Shown here: piece after piece, positions 13,291-24,522 of the stretch
How the letters are laid out: every line of letters starts with the position of its first letter
Position numbering within the stretch: the first letter of the stretch is position 1
Assembly (NCBI RefSeq): GCF_001704415.2
Contig: NC_030831.1
Span: forward strand, 42,640,134-42,704,133
Direction: 5' to 3'
Length of the DNA stretch: 64,000 nucleotides
Source: Capra hircus
Lineage: Eukaryota > Chordata > Mammalia > Artiodactyla > Bovidae
Translations under genes and position numbers: made by a program
The notes under the pieces: generated by a model
Told to the model about the DNA's origin: nothing
The model's input: only the letters and a program-made list of their open reading frames with translations
The model's database searches: none

Positions 13291-14148
13291 AGAATTCACC
13301 CCGTATCTTCTAAAATAATGACATTTTCCCAGATAACCACGTACAACCATGTACCTAAGAACTAACGGGAAGTCTGTACTATCAGCTAATAACCAGTGAA
13401 TATTGAAGTTTCCCCATTTAATCTCAAAAGGATTTGTCCTTAAACCGAGATGTGATCCAGAGTTGGGCTTCTCATCTGTCTGCAGGCTTCCTTGCTTCTC
13501 CTTTGAAGTAGAATGGTCTCTGCCCACACCTACCACACACACTTCTTTTTCAGAATGCTGGTTTTTGAAGAGACCAGGTCACTTCCCTTACATTCTACAG
13601 TCTGGATTTAATGACTGCTTCCTTGTGGAGTCAATTAAACCACATTCCTGCCCCTTATATTTTCTGGAAATTGGAGGTTAGGTCTAAAGCCTTAACAATT
13701 CAATGCCTCATTCCCCATACTGCATTCAGACTAGAAGTCTGAAAGGTCAAGGGACCCCATTCTGGTAAAGTTTGGATCAGCTGGTCAAGGTGCTGACTAC
13801 CCCAGAAGGGGCTTTTCCATTTGCAATTAGCAAATGATTAGCGAGTTTATACTCTGTCATCCTTGCAAACAATCTTCATCCCAGGAGCCTCTTTAAGTCA
13901 TGGTTTCAATTTGTGAATAGATTTAAGTATCTCATGAAGAATTGGTAAATGGTAGTTTTCTAATTCTAGCACTCCTTTTCCTTCATTAGCTAGTGACATC
14001 ATGTCAGGAGGAGTTTTCCCTCATTAACTGAGAACAGCCTAGAATTCCTTCCAAAAACTTAAAATAAATGCTGAGTTCTTTACCTTGAATTCTCATTTTC
14101 ATATACGACTTTGGGATAATAGTCAGCTTCAACCGAAGCACATAAAAT
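13291..14148. other. Intron sequence, no gene
   Basis: Unique-looking intronic DNA. Overlapping opposite-strand frames at 13228-13542 and 13403-13681 show no domain. Confidence 0.5.
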
Positions 14149-14177
14149 CTCTCTCTCTCTCACCTTTCTCTCTCTCT

Positions 14178-14218
<41 letters not shown>
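14149..14218. repeat. Compound (TC)n-(CA)n microsatellite
   Basis: TC dinucleotides at 14149-14180, interrupted by CACCTTT, pass into an uninterrupted CA array at 14182-14218. It lies 430 bp beyond the donor of the 14651-14864 PIEZO2 exon, in the downstream intron. Confidence 0.95.
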
Positions 14219-14219
<1 letters not shown>

Positions 14220-14650
14220 GTGGACCCATGCGTTTTTACTTTTACATTTTTGTGGCCACTCAGTTCTTTTTGATCCTCAATTTGTCCTCTGTTTGCCCTC
14301 AAGAGCTCCCTCCCATGGATGCTCTGACATGTCCTTCTTATTCTTTGCTGTAAAACATTCTCCCTGGTCTCCTTCCTCAACCGAGACCATGTGTCTGCTC
14401 TTTGCTGCAGACAGCAGCTTTCCTCCGCTTCACCCCAGCAGCACCCTCACGTGAAGCAACACCTCTTCCCTCCAGACTGTGTGGCCGATACAGTCAAGGC
14501 AGAGACCGTGTCCCCATCCCCACCAAAGCCTGGCTTACCCATCAGTGGGCATCAGAAGAAACTTAGCAGATGCTCAGGGCCCGGTAGGGTCCTCCCAAGG
14601 GCTCGAGGATTATCTTACGGAATTGTCAAATGTCCAGCAATGCCTCTTAC

Positions 14651-14864
14651 CTGGCGTAGTAGTCGTTGGGCGGAACGGCTTCCTGGAAGAACTGGAACTG
14701 GTACAGATAGAGTCCGATCAGGTGTCCCGCAGTGAAGATGGCCAGCAGGACGCAGAGACAGCTGAACAGCAAGGGGTCAAAGGTCCGGCACCAGGACCAC
14801 CAGGTACACAGGCCCAGGAACACGAAGAAGTACACAGATGAGGTCAGAGAGGGCAGCATCATCC
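14651..14864 (-). CDS. PIEZO2: PIEZO2 coding exon, 214 nt (about human residues 235-306)
   Basis: The acceptor is a C-rich tract ending CCCCTCAG, with AG at 14866-14865; the donor is GTAAGAG from 14650 down. Two bases complete the Gly codon begun in the previous exon. Then come 70 codons beginning MMLPSLTSSVYFFVF and ending NDYYA, and two bases (AG) of an Arg codon continued in an exon outside the window. Two hydrophobic helices are visible, SVYFFVFLGLCTWWSWC and LFSCLCVLLAIFTAGHLIGL, separated by a short RTFDP turn. A Phe/Gln-rich end (YQFQFFQEAVPP) follows. This is one of the most conserved parts of the distal PIEZO2 blade, and I see no difference from the human sequence as remembered. A minus-strand open frame runs on to 14934, but the 14865-14934 part is intronic. 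Confidence 0.98.
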
Positions 14865-15291
14865 CTGAGGGGGTGGGGGGCATGTGTGAGAAATGTGGAG
14901 AGGAGGAAACCCCGCACAGCTCAGCCTCCGTCACTGTCGGGGATGATGAGGAACGCCTCCTATGCTTGTAGTAAAATTCATCACACTCTCTTGATGATAT
15001 CAGAATTAGTGATGTTTGTATTGTGAAAAAAAGTCACATGTAAAGTGAAATTTGTAAACGTGGGGAAATATCAGATGATGAAGAAATCCTACCTGTGGTA
15101 CTTGAGCCCCGACTACAAACATTCACTTCTCCAACCAGTAAAATTTAGCATGCTTACTTGCCTGTTCCCATCTCTCTATTTCTCCCCCAGTTTTTCGGGA
15201 ATACTGTATGTCCATTCTAACTGTCCTCGATAAATTTTTTAAATAATGATTTACTTTTGCTTGTCTGTTGACAAGGGTTCACGATAATACT

Positions 15292-15394
15292 GCATTCAGT
15301 TCAGTTCAGTTCAGTTCAGTCGCTCAGTCGCGTTCGATTCTTTGCGACCCCATGAATCGCAGCACGCCAGGCCTCCCTGTCCATCACCAACTCG
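15292..15394 (-). mobile_element. BovB (RTE) 3' tail fragment
   Basis: About 100 bp of the extreme BovB 3' end: five TTCAG units, TCGCTCAGTCGCGTTCGATTC, then GCAGCACGCCAGGCCTCCCTG. It is a severely 5'-truncated insertion. Confidence 0.9.
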
Positions 15395-16057
15395 TGGCAG
15401 ATAAAACCTCACTAAATCTTTGTTCTGCCCAACAAAATGTGATTTGCTCTATCACTAAAAGTGGAAATGTCAAATGAAATCATTCCTTCATAGGCATTTA
15501 AAAACTTGGCAGGGAGCATTTTGAAACAACTTCTTATTAAAGTCCTGAGTTACATTTCCTGAGAAATACTCTTCACTTTTCTATCTTTTAACTCTCCTAT
15601 GGAAAAACAGTTGCTTCATCTTATGAAATTTCACAGAAGCAGGATGGAATAAAGTTCGCAGCAGCTCTGGGGCAATGGGGATGGGGCAAAGATGGAGATA
15701 AAGTTTTTATGGAAGGAGCAGCCTGCAGCCAACAGGGAGAGGAAGTGGGCGTGTGTGCTGTGAGATTACCATCTAACCCGGGAAGAAAAACGCTCTATCC
15801 TGAAGAGTTAAATTAAGAGACCTAATGACTCAGTGTAAACAGACAAGCTCCCGAAACCCCATGTGTAGCTCTGGATGGGGACAGAAAAGGGTCCCTTGAC
15901 ACAGATCACCACCCACAGGCTCTGAGGGAGGTGAACAGTGGTCCTGTTGGCCACGCAGAAAACAACGCCACCTGACTGCTAAGGGGAAAAGACTGCTTTA
16001 CAGAGGTTAACAGAAACCATCTGATACATAAAACTTACAGCTAAACGGGAAAAGCTA

Positions 16058-16095
16058 CGTGTGTGCATGTGTGTGTGTGTGTGCGTGTGTGTGTG
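16058..16095. repeat. Imperfect (GT)n microsatellite
   Basis: GT/GC/GCAT-interrupted dinucleotide run located 128 bp beyond the donor of the 16223-16433 exon. Confidence 0.9.
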
Positions 16096-16222
16096 GCTTG
16101 TACACGTGGCCAGTTTCACAAAAGCTACAGTTATGATTCTGTTGCTGCGGAATGTAACGGTTTCCTTCTTTCATCATTGGCCAGCTCACTCCCTGTGCGC
16201 CCCAAGACTCGGAGGTTCTCAC

Positions 16223-16433
16223 CTGATGAACCCAGTAAAATCGTCACAACAACCTTCCCCGCTGTAGTTATCATGTTGCCAATAAACTCCTTCAGCTTGG
16301 AGGCCACGGAGGCCAGCCTGCGGAAGAGTTTTAATTTCGTGCTTTCCTCCAAATCGCCTTCAGCACCGTCTCCTTCATCTAAGTCCTCTTCATAGATCAG
16401 GGCCTCTTCGGAGTCTATTTTTTCTCCTCCAGC
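16223..16433 (-). CDS. PIEZO2: PIEZO2 coding exon, 211 nt (about human residues 165-235)
   Basis: The acceptor is TTTATTTAG with AG at 16435-16434; the donor is GTGAG just below 16223. The exon starts in phase 0 after the previous exon and holds 70 codons plus one base of a Gly codon. The translation begins AGGEKIDSEEALIYEED, then runs through a very acidic linker (LDEGDGAEGDLEE) and a basic amphipathic stretch (STKLKLFRRLASVASKLKEF). It ends in a hydrophobic helix around NMITTAGKVVVTILLG. In Piezo proteins this is the intracellular linker and start of the next helical unit in the distal blade. The acidic linker differs clearly from the human sequence as remembered, while both flanks are nearly identical. 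Overlapping plus-strand open frames here (from 16061/16063) are antisense shadows. Confidence 0.98.
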
Positions 16434-17374
16434 CTAAATAAATGAAAAACAGAAGACACTGCAGTCTCTGCCTATCCACCCAGAATATTATATGGTTTGT
16501 AATTTACCGGTAGGTCAGTGAGGTGAATTTCAGAAATGAGGAAAAAAATGCAGACTACCACTCAACCACGTAAGCACCCTCAGGTCTCTGGTGGTCCCTG
16601 TGTGAAGCCCAAAGAACTTTGATCTTTCTTCAAGGCATAAACAGGAAGCATCGCTAATCATAGGGTCCCCAACGGCAGGTCATCTTACCTACACGAGCTC
16701 ATTTTATTTTACACACAGAAGCCAAAACTGTTTGAAACACCTATTCATAACTTAGCTTTCAGCAATCTGGGTTTGGTTCCCCAAATTTACTTAGTGTGCC
16801 ACTGAGGTGATGGGAAGTTTGATGAATGGGCTTAAACGGAAACGATGGGCCAGATCAGCGCTGAGGAAATCCCTTTTCTTTCTGGAGTTTATCTTTGTTC
16901 ACTATTTTAGTATTTCCTGCCCGTGGGAGGACGAGTGGTCCCGGCTACTTGGCTAAATAAACAGTCGCTTCCTATCTCATCCTTTTAGAGAATTGTGCAT
17001 GGGTCCAGTCCCAGGCCACGTAGGACCTCAGGACCATCACTAGAGATCAGAAGGAAACACATGCACAGCACATACACACTCACATGGATTATTTTAAACT
17101 GTGTATACCATGAGCTTTTTTGTTCATTTTTAAAGAATACCTAAGAATTTTTTTGGATAATTACAATCTTTCCCTGGAACGGTTAAGATTTTTTTTTTAA
17201 GGAATTATAAATATAAACCATTCCCTTAAGACAAAAGGTGCCTGTCTCAGATGCAGGACAGGCTTCATCTTGAAAAGACAGCAGCTTCTGCAGAGTCAGA
17301 CAACTCTGAGGCCCAGATCAGACATCAAGTCCAAGCAGCGCCCATTTGCTTCATTTTCCCATTTTAAAGTTTCT
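16434..17374. other. Intron sequence, no gene
   Basis: Start of the 14.3-kb intron on its low-coordinate side. Apart from the acceptor tract next to 16434, nothing is recognised. Confidence 0.5.
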
Positions 17375-18010
17375 TTCTTTTTAAAAATTTTTATTGAATG
17401 AAAGATCCTTTAAACTCTATGGTGCGTTACAGTTTCAAAGATTTCACACATATGATTTCATCTAAGTCCATAATAAGTCTTTTTCCCCCTGCTGCTGCTA
17501 AGTCGCTTCAGTCATGTCCGACTCTGTGCAACCCCATAGATGGCAGCCCACCAGGTTCCCCTGTCCCTGGGATTCTCCAGGCAAGAACACTGGAGTGGGG
17601 TGCCATCGCCTTCTCTACCCCACTACTGACTACTAGTTTGTTCTCTACATGAGCATGTCTGCTTCTTTTTTGTTGTATTTTTTATAGTTCACATGTAAGT
17701 GATATCAAATAGTACTCATCTTTCTCTGACTTATTTCACGGAGCATAATGCCTTTAAGTTCATCCATGTTGCTGCAAAGGTATTATGTCATTTTGTGGCT
17801 GAGCAATATTCCATTGTGTGTGTGTGTGTGTATATATACATCAATCACATCTTCTTTATCCATTCTTCTGTAGATGAACGTTTAGGTTCCTTCTGTGTCT
17901 TGGTTGTCGTAAATAGTGCTGCTGTGAACACTGGGGTACCTATTTCTTTTCTAATTAGGGTCTTTTTTTTCAGATATATATTTATATATACATACATATA
18001 TATATTTCTT
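17375..18010 (-). mobile_element. LINE-1 3' end, interrupted by a SINE
   Basis: Reversed L1 3' sequence flanks a SINE: TTTTTATTGAATGAAAGATCC on the left; AGTTCATCCATGTTGCTGCAA and TTATCCATTCTTCTGTAGATG on the right. A short TG array lies at 17815-17832 and a TATA-rich stretch at 17974-18005. Confidence 0.65.
17484..17617 (-). mobile_element. Bov-tA/BovA SINE, inside an L1
   Basis: Reversed element beginning GCTGCTGCTAAGTCGCTTCAG and reading through GATGGCAGCCCACCAGG to GAGTGGGGTGCCATCGCC. The GATGGCAGCCC form marks the second monomer of the BovA2 type. Confidence 0.88.
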
Positions 18011-18229
18011 GATATGCTTAATTCAGAATTACATAATATTCACTGCTGGTGTCTGAGCTTCCATCTCACTGGAGGAAGATGGGCATAGGAGGCTGGTGCA
18101 CAGCTCAGTAAGTGCTGAGTGACCTGAGGGCTCAGACCTGCTGTTTGCCTAGGTGGGTACAGGCCACTTGGGATTTACATTGGCTGTTAATGAAGCCAAG
18201 GCTACAGGATGCACTCCCACCCCTGTGCA

Positions 18230-18274
18230 CGTATACACACAAAGACACACACAAACAAAGACACACATGCACAC

Positions 18275-18325
<51 letters not shown>
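18230..18325. repeat. (AC)n microsatellite
   Basis: An imperfect ACACA-rich lead is followed by an uninterrupted AC array from about 18278 to 18325 (about 24 units). His/Thr-repeat and Val/Cys-repeat open frames over it are artefacts. Confidence 0.97.
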
Positions 18326-18328
<3 letters not shown>

Positions 18329-18329
18329 T

Positions 18330-20449
18330 GTGATCCCAGGCTATTCAAGTTCATGTACCCAAATTGGGTTTTCCATTATACTGTATTTCATCACAGCACA
18401 TTTGTACTTTTTCCAGAAGGAAGAAGAATGTCTCAGGCTTATGCAGGAAGATTTTTCAATCTGCTCAGAGCCCAGTATGCCTCAGTGTCACTAGTAAGAG
18501 ACAGAAAAGCACATATACTAGTAAGAGACACAAACAAGTCAGCAACTAGATATCTCACAGCGACACTTGCTATTCCAAGAATTAAAACAGAGTGATGTGA
18601 TTGAGGGAGTCAGGGCGGCTATTTTAGATTCTGAATTCAGGGAGAGCCTCTCTGAGGAGGTGACATTTCAGCTGAGCTCTGAATGTCACAGAGCAACCAG
18701 CCATGGGGAAACTCTAGCCAGAGCCTTCCAGACAGCAGGAAGGGCTGGCCGAGCCTCCATAGCGCATCCCCAGACCCACTTCCTCTTCCACCTGCTCTTC
18801 TTCCTCACTGTCAGCTGACACCCCTGCATCCCATGTTGTACAGACTTGGGGGCTGAGCTCCAGTCAGTGCAACACCAGCAGCCCCACCTGTGCACAGGTG
18901 CTCGGCCCCCACCTGGGGTGATGGGAGAGCTACAGAGCTGGGGTACCAGGAGGTAAGTCCACACCCCGCCCCCAGCCCAGTATCACCCACAGAGGGAGTT
19001 TCGAAGCAAAACTCTCCAAGAGGTGGCTGGACTCAGAGCAGGACTTGCCCGATGCTTCACTTCTCTAGAACCCAAGCTAAGAGGACTCTGATCACCAACC
19101 ACTCCACCCGGTGAGGGGGACAACGGGATCTCTTTCCCACAGCGACTCCAGCGGCTGCAGTAGGGGAAGAGCAAGGGGGCCCTGCAGCCAGGAGGCTGTG
19201 CTGGTGGAAGAAGGGGTGGGGAGTGGAGCTGAAGAGGGTTCACGTCTTGGGTGAGCATCTCATAAGTCCAGTCAGCAGACCTCAGTTGGTAAATTTCACA
19301 TGGTAGGGGGAGGGATAAAGGAGAATCAGAGGGAGTTTTGTCTTTGTGGATGAGATCAGGATGACCAGTCATGGAGAAAGTTGGGAAGCCAGTTCTAAGG
19401 TGGAGGTATCATGGGGGCAGCTAGTGAGGAACCTGGAGTGTGGACAGAGGTGAGAATTGGAGAGGTCTACCTGAGGCTCACTGTCAAAGTGGGTTCTGAT
19501 GAGGTGACCTGGAGAGAACACAAAGCTGCCTACCTGTTGGAGTTGCCACACCTGGGACCAGTCTCTCTCTCCAACTTTATCCTCATCTCTTGGCCCAGAA
19601 ACATCACACACCGGGAACCATGCAGAGAACCTGGAATCCACAGGCTCTCTGCCTTGGGATGTGCTGTCCCCACACCGGGGAAGCCCCTCCCCAGTGTTCA
19701 AGGCCCTGGCTCCCAGGCTAGCTTTCTTTCAACTTCTCCATCTCCCAAAGCTGAGTTGCTGTGGGGACTAATCCAGGGATGCTGTTCTATGACACCCACA
19801 TTACCACACACATGAGAATTTGTTGCTTAATACTCCTTGTACAGCAGGTGGGCAACATCCTAAAAATGCCTTTAGAGGAAGAAAATTAGCCCAAAATCTT
19901 CAGTCTCCATACTTGACCAAGGAGACAGAGAGAGGGAACACAGCTAGGGTTGCCTGGGTCACAGTCAGAAACACACTCCTAACTTTCACAATAAATGACT
20001 TATTGCTCAATTACGGAATTGCTACGGATGTAGATTAAATCAGATATAAATCTCTAGTCAAGAACCTTCTCGAGTTTAGATGAATGCATTTCCCCAACCT
20101 CTCCTGGGCAGGACAGGGACCCTGTGATTTTTATAAACAGACCAGTGTACTTGAGGTTTTTCAACATTTTTGTACCGGAATCCCTGGGGCTTTCAGTTGA
20201 AAGCACATTCTAACCTGCCAAACTGAGAGGGAGCCAAAAGTGAGCCCCACCATCCCGGCTGGGGCCAGAAGTACCGTTAGTCACGTCAGGCTGGTCTTCT
20301 CCCTGAAATGATCCATCTGGAGCAGCATAAACACCAACACCCTGGAAGCCCCTCGGCTCATTCACCAGCAAGCAGGCTGGGCTGCTGGAGCTGAAATCCG
20401 TCCCTACATTGGAACTCAACTGGATCCTGGCCTTGGAGCTAAGAAAGAG
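18330..20449. other. Intron sequence, no gene
   Basis: 18600-19800 is moderately GC-rich and yields several spurious frames on both strands. 18630-18750 looks like an old interspersed repeat that I could not assign to a family. Confidence 0.5.
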
Positions 20450-20668
20450 TGCATGCTAAGTCGTTTTAGTCCTGTCTGACTCTTTGCAACCCCATGGGGT
20501 GTAGCCCGCCAGACTCCTTTGTCCATGGGATTTTCCTGGCAAGAATACTGGAGTGGGTTGCCACGCTCTCCTCCAGGGGATCTTCCTGACCCAGGGATTG
20601 AACTCCCATTTCCTACCGTCTCCTGCATTGGCAGGTAGGTTCTTTACCATTAGCACCACCTGGGAAGG
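20450..20668 (-). mobile_element. Bov-tA SINE (left arm of an inverted pair)
   Basis: Reversed full-length element from GCTAAGTCGTTTTAGTCC through GCCCGCCAGACTCCTTTGTCC to TTAGCACCACCTGGGAAGG, directly abutting a plus-oriented copy. Confidence 0.9.
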
Positions 20669-20796
20669 GCTTCCCTGGTGGTTCATCTGGTAAAGAATCT
20701 GCCTGCAATGCAGGAGACCTGGGTTCCATCCCTGGGTTGGGGAAAATCTCCTAGAGAAGGGAATGGCAACCCACTTCAGTATTCTTGCCTGGAGAA
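20669..20796 (+). mobile_element. Bov-tA SINE, 3'-truncated (right arm of an inverted pair)
   Basis: The tRNA-derived head GGCTTCCCTGGTGGTTCATC, GGTTCCATCCCTGGG and the body up to ATTCTTGCCTGGAGAAG are present; the rest is missing. It faces the SINE at 20450-20668 head to head. Confidence 0.9.
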
Positions 20797-23323
20797 GCAT
20801 GCTTAAACTTCGTCTTTCAGTTTCTTCATAAGAAGGAGTAGCTGTAAATAAAGATTTAGTTTTCTAGCTCCTGAGCTATCTTAGAAATGAAAGATAAAGC
20901 CTTTCTAGTTTAAAAAGCCTAATAAAATATTACATATCAGCATTGTCCAGGTTGAAGTCTATAGCTTATGTAAAGAAATGTAAGTGCTTTGACTCATCTT
21001 CTTTAAAAGTCCCTGACTTCAAAATGTGCCAGATGTACTCAGGCAGTGTCTCATGTCACGTGAGGACACTCCAAGTGCTATGGAGTCAACTGGGTGCGAG
21101 GTCATGGTTCTTTGAGCCTGGACCCAAGCCTCCATGCCTCATCCCATCACTGCCTCCAGCCCTGCAGCCTCGCCCCTAGCAGTCAAGAATTAGCAGTTAC
21201 TCCCACTCAATTCCGGACCAGGAAGACACCACCAATTACTTCTACTAGAACCCAGACATTCATTTTTCCTTATACCCAGCACTAAATGAGTCTCCCTGTC
21301 TTGGACTAAATCCAAGGCTCACCTGGGGCTCTTTAAGAGGCCAGATTACCAGGCTCCACAGCACAGTTCCTGAATCAGGAATTCTAGAGCGAGTCCCAGG
21401 AACTTGTCTGATTAAAGGACTGCATGAGATGCTGTGGAAGGAGCCAGATTAGAATCCACACTCTTTCTGATACCTGCGACCATGGACAAACTCACCCTAC
21501 CTGGAAACCTTGTGTTTGAGTTGGATGCCAGGCAGACTCCCTTGACTGGAAAACATATTGAGGTGATTTATCTAATGGAATCTCTTTCTGATTTCAGACA
21601 AACTTTAGATATAAGCCCAGAGCTCCTCAGACGGTGGACTCCATCCTCCTCTTCCTTGTGTCTTAAACCATGCTCGAAAAGCTGCTTTGATGGGAGAGCA
21701 CCAGAGGCACAGATAATGAGCCAGTAGATCCAGAAGCAAAAGGAGCACTTTCCTAAAATGTTGCAAGTTATTTACTCATTGTTTATTATTGAAAGTTAAC
21801 AATTTATCTTCATGGAGTGGAGTCATCTCAACAGAAGAGTCCATGGAAGGGAGAGGCAAGTGCTGTGACTCATCACCAAAGACAAACGTCCACCATTCTC
21901 CACAGTGTCCCAATGGACACAGTGCCCAGAGAGCTCCGGAGCCATGCTGGCAGGGGTCACATGCATCACGTAAGCCTATCGTGACAGCATCGTGCAGACG
22001 AAGCCAAGATTTTATTCTGTTACTAAGCTTGCTTAGGAAGATTACTTTTCCAAATATATAAGCACAGTTAAATTGTTCCCTGTTCCATTTGGAAGCATGA
22101 GTACAGAGGTGTATGCTTTCAACCACCTCCTACAGAGCAATACGAGTCCAATAATAGAGGTTAAGACAGACCAAGTTAGTGGGCAGCAACCCACTAGGCT
22201 ATCCATGACCGCAGGCCTGGGGAGCTTTAATAAAACATCCTGGTACCACCAAACATTCGTCTGCCTTCCAGAATTCTGACTGAACATATCTGGGATGCAG
22301 TCTGCACCTGGACCTTTACAAACTCCCAGGTCAAGGTCAGTTCAAGGTGGTAAGGAAGGAAGAACCTGAACCCACCTCCTCCCATAGACATGACAAATAT
22401 GTTCATGGGAGGACATAACTACAAATATGCAGCTACACATGGGTCAATTTTCCCCAGAAAGGACCTGAGAACTAGCTGAATATCTGGTCCACAGCAGAAG
22501 ACAGGAAAGGCCACACCTAGGCAGGTAGGGAAGGCACAAGGTTGAACTTACCCCAAGAGAGGTGAAATGCCCAGAGTGTGACACCTGCTGAGACTGTGTG
22601 TAAGGGACAGTCATTTGCAAATCCAAAGAGGTCTACTGGAGGGTGGGGAAAGGAAGACACTGCCCAGAGACTGAGGCACCACTGTGCTCTAAGTCAAGTC
22701 ATTCTCCCCCTGTCTCCACAAAGCAAGGGAGCAAGTCCGGCCCCCACACCCTCTGGCTGAACCCAGCAGGAGCATACACAGTGCATATGGGGACATGCCC
22801 TGGTGGCCAGTAGGACTGGAGACCCTGAGCCCCTCGGGACAGTAACAACTGGAGAGAGCGCTCTTATCAGGCCACCACCCCCAGGCACCACAGGCCAGCA
22901 GACAAACACAACCCCAAGCTTCCTGTGAAAAAGATCCATCTGTGGACCCTAGAGCCTCAGGTTTCCCTCACACCTGGAGGTGAAGGAGGGGCCCCCAGGG
23001 AAGTGAGCCATGAGACATCATCCTCGAACCCCTGTGGCCTTGCTGCCGCTTAGCCAGACTCCAGAGGGAGCTTGTATAACCCTTTAGAGTCCCAATTTCT
23101 GCAATTGTTTCCCAGAGGACACCTCCAGACCCTACATCTGGAGAGCAGCCTGGATTACAATCTCAGCTCTGGGACTGTATGTGTCTCCATGCTTTAGAAG
23201 CTGCTGCTGTCTGAAGCCCTGGCTTCAACCTGAGTGCTGAAGGAGAATCTCTACCCCAGCAAGCACTGATAGGTCCCAACATGCCCTCAACAACAGGGCC
23301 GCTTCAGAGATAAATTAGGTATA
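20797..23323. other. Intron sequence, no gene
   Basis: No repeat or exon recognised. 22540-23250 is more GC-rich. Paired opposite-strand frames around 21776-22287 and 22578-22939 have no recognisable domains. Confidence 0.5.
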
Positions 23324-24262
23324 TCAGTTCAGTTCAGTTCAGTTGCTCAGTCGTGTCCGACTCTTTGCGACTCCATGAATCACAGCACACCAGGCCTCCC
23401 TGTCCATCACCAGCTCCCAGAGTTCACCCAAACTCATGTGCATTGAGTCAGTGATGCCATCCAGCCATCTCATCCTCTGTCGCCCCCTTCTCCTCCTGCC
23501 CCCAATCCCTCCCAGCATCAGAGTCTTTTCCAATGAGTCAACTCTTCGCATGAGGTGGCCAAAGTATTGGAGTTTCAGCTTCAGCATCAGTCCTTCCAAT
23601 GAACACCCAGGACTGATCTCCTTCAGAATGGACTGGTTGGATCTCCTTGCAGTCCAAGGGAATCTCAAGAGTCTTCTCCAACACCACAGTTCAAAAGCAT
23701 CAATTCTTCGGCACTCAGCTTTCTTCACAGTCCAATTCTCACATCCATACATGACCACTGGAAAAACCATAGCCTTGACTAGACGGACCTTTGTTGACAA
23801 AGTAATATCTCTGCTTTTCAATATGCTATCTAGGTTGGTCATAACTTTCCTTCCAAGGAGTGTCTTTTAATTTCATGGCTGCAATCACCATCTGCAGTGA
23901 TTCTGGAGCCCCCCAAAATAAAGTCTGACACTGTTTCCACTGTTTCCCCATCTATTTCCCATGAAATGATGGGACCAGATGCCATGATCTTTGTTTTCTG
24001 AATGTTGAGCTTTAAGCCAACTTTTTCACTCTCTTCTTTCACTTTCATCAAGAGGCTTTTTAGTTCCTCTTCACTTTCTGCAATAAAGTTGGTGTTTTCT
24101 GCATATCTGACGTTATTGATATTTCTCCCAGCAATCTTGATTCCAGCTTGTGCTTCTTCCAGCCCAGCGTTTCTCATGATGTATTCTGCATATAAGTTAA
24201 ATAAGCAGGGTGACAATATACAGCCTTGACGTACTCCTTTTCCTATTTGGAACCAGTCTGTG
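23324..24262 (-). mobile_element. BovB (RTE) LINE, 3' 0.9 kb
   Basis: The TTCAG-repeat 3' tail is at the left end. Minus-strand frames 23839-24216 and 23339-23842 carry the BovB reverse transcriptase C-terminal half. The catalytic YADD motif has become YAEN, and a frameshift near 23840-23870 splits the frame. The element stops at the ...GGAACCAGTCTG region (5'-truncated). Not a functional gene. Confidence 0.95.
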
Positions 24263-24295
24263 TATAGAGAACTACAAAGATTTGAGAGCTAGCCA

Positions 24296-24522
24296 AGCTA
24301 AGGTGGCACTAGTGGTAAAAAAAAAAAAAAAAAAAAAAAAACCCACCTGCCAATGCAGGAGAGATGAAATGCAGGCTCTATCCCTGGGTTAGAAAGATCC
24401 TCTGGAGAAGGAAATGGCAACTCACTCCAGTATTCTTGCCTAGAGAATCCCATGGACAGAGGAGCCTAGTGGGCTACAGTCCATGGGGTCACAGTCAGAC
24501 AACTGAAGTGACTTAGCACAGA
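24296..24522 (+). mobile_element. Bov-tA SINE with an internal 25-nt A run
   Basis: The head reads AAGGTGGCACTAGTGGT, then 25 A (24317-24341), then CCCACCTGCCAATGCAGGAG and a normal body ending ACTGAAGTGACTTAGCACAG. In other copies the short GTAAAGAACC segment sits where the A run is. Confidence 0.9.

Larger units (their letters stand above)
14865..16222. other. Shortest PIEZO2 intron in the window (1,358 bp)
   Basis: It runs from the GTGAG donor next to 16223 to the CCCCTCAG acceptor next to 14864. It contains a BovB 3' tail (15292-15394) and a GT microsatellite (16058-16095), and is otherwise unremarkable. Confidence 0.9.

Noticed and set aside
1..14650. The PIEZO2 exon following residue ~306
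   Set aside because: Searched by eye for the expected LFGIKSVIQTDCSSTWK coding sequence and not found; it probably lies below position 1.
14391..14971. Plus-strand frames over the 214-nt exon
   Set aside because: Antisense shadows of the PIEZO2 coding sequence.
16061..16395. Plus-strand frames over the 211-nt exon and the GT array
   Set aside because: Antisense shadow of PIEZO2 joined to a Cys/Val dinucleotide-repeat translation.
18132..18595. His/Thr-rich and Val/Cys-rich frames
   Set aside because: Translations of an AC microsatellite. The same applies to 14085-14380 and 25297-25680.
23339..24216. Reverse-transcriptase-like frames as a host gene
   Set aside because: They belong to a truncated BovB copy with a broken frame and a lost catalytic motif. 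The same holds for 28176-28700, 33100-34404 and 37189-38383.
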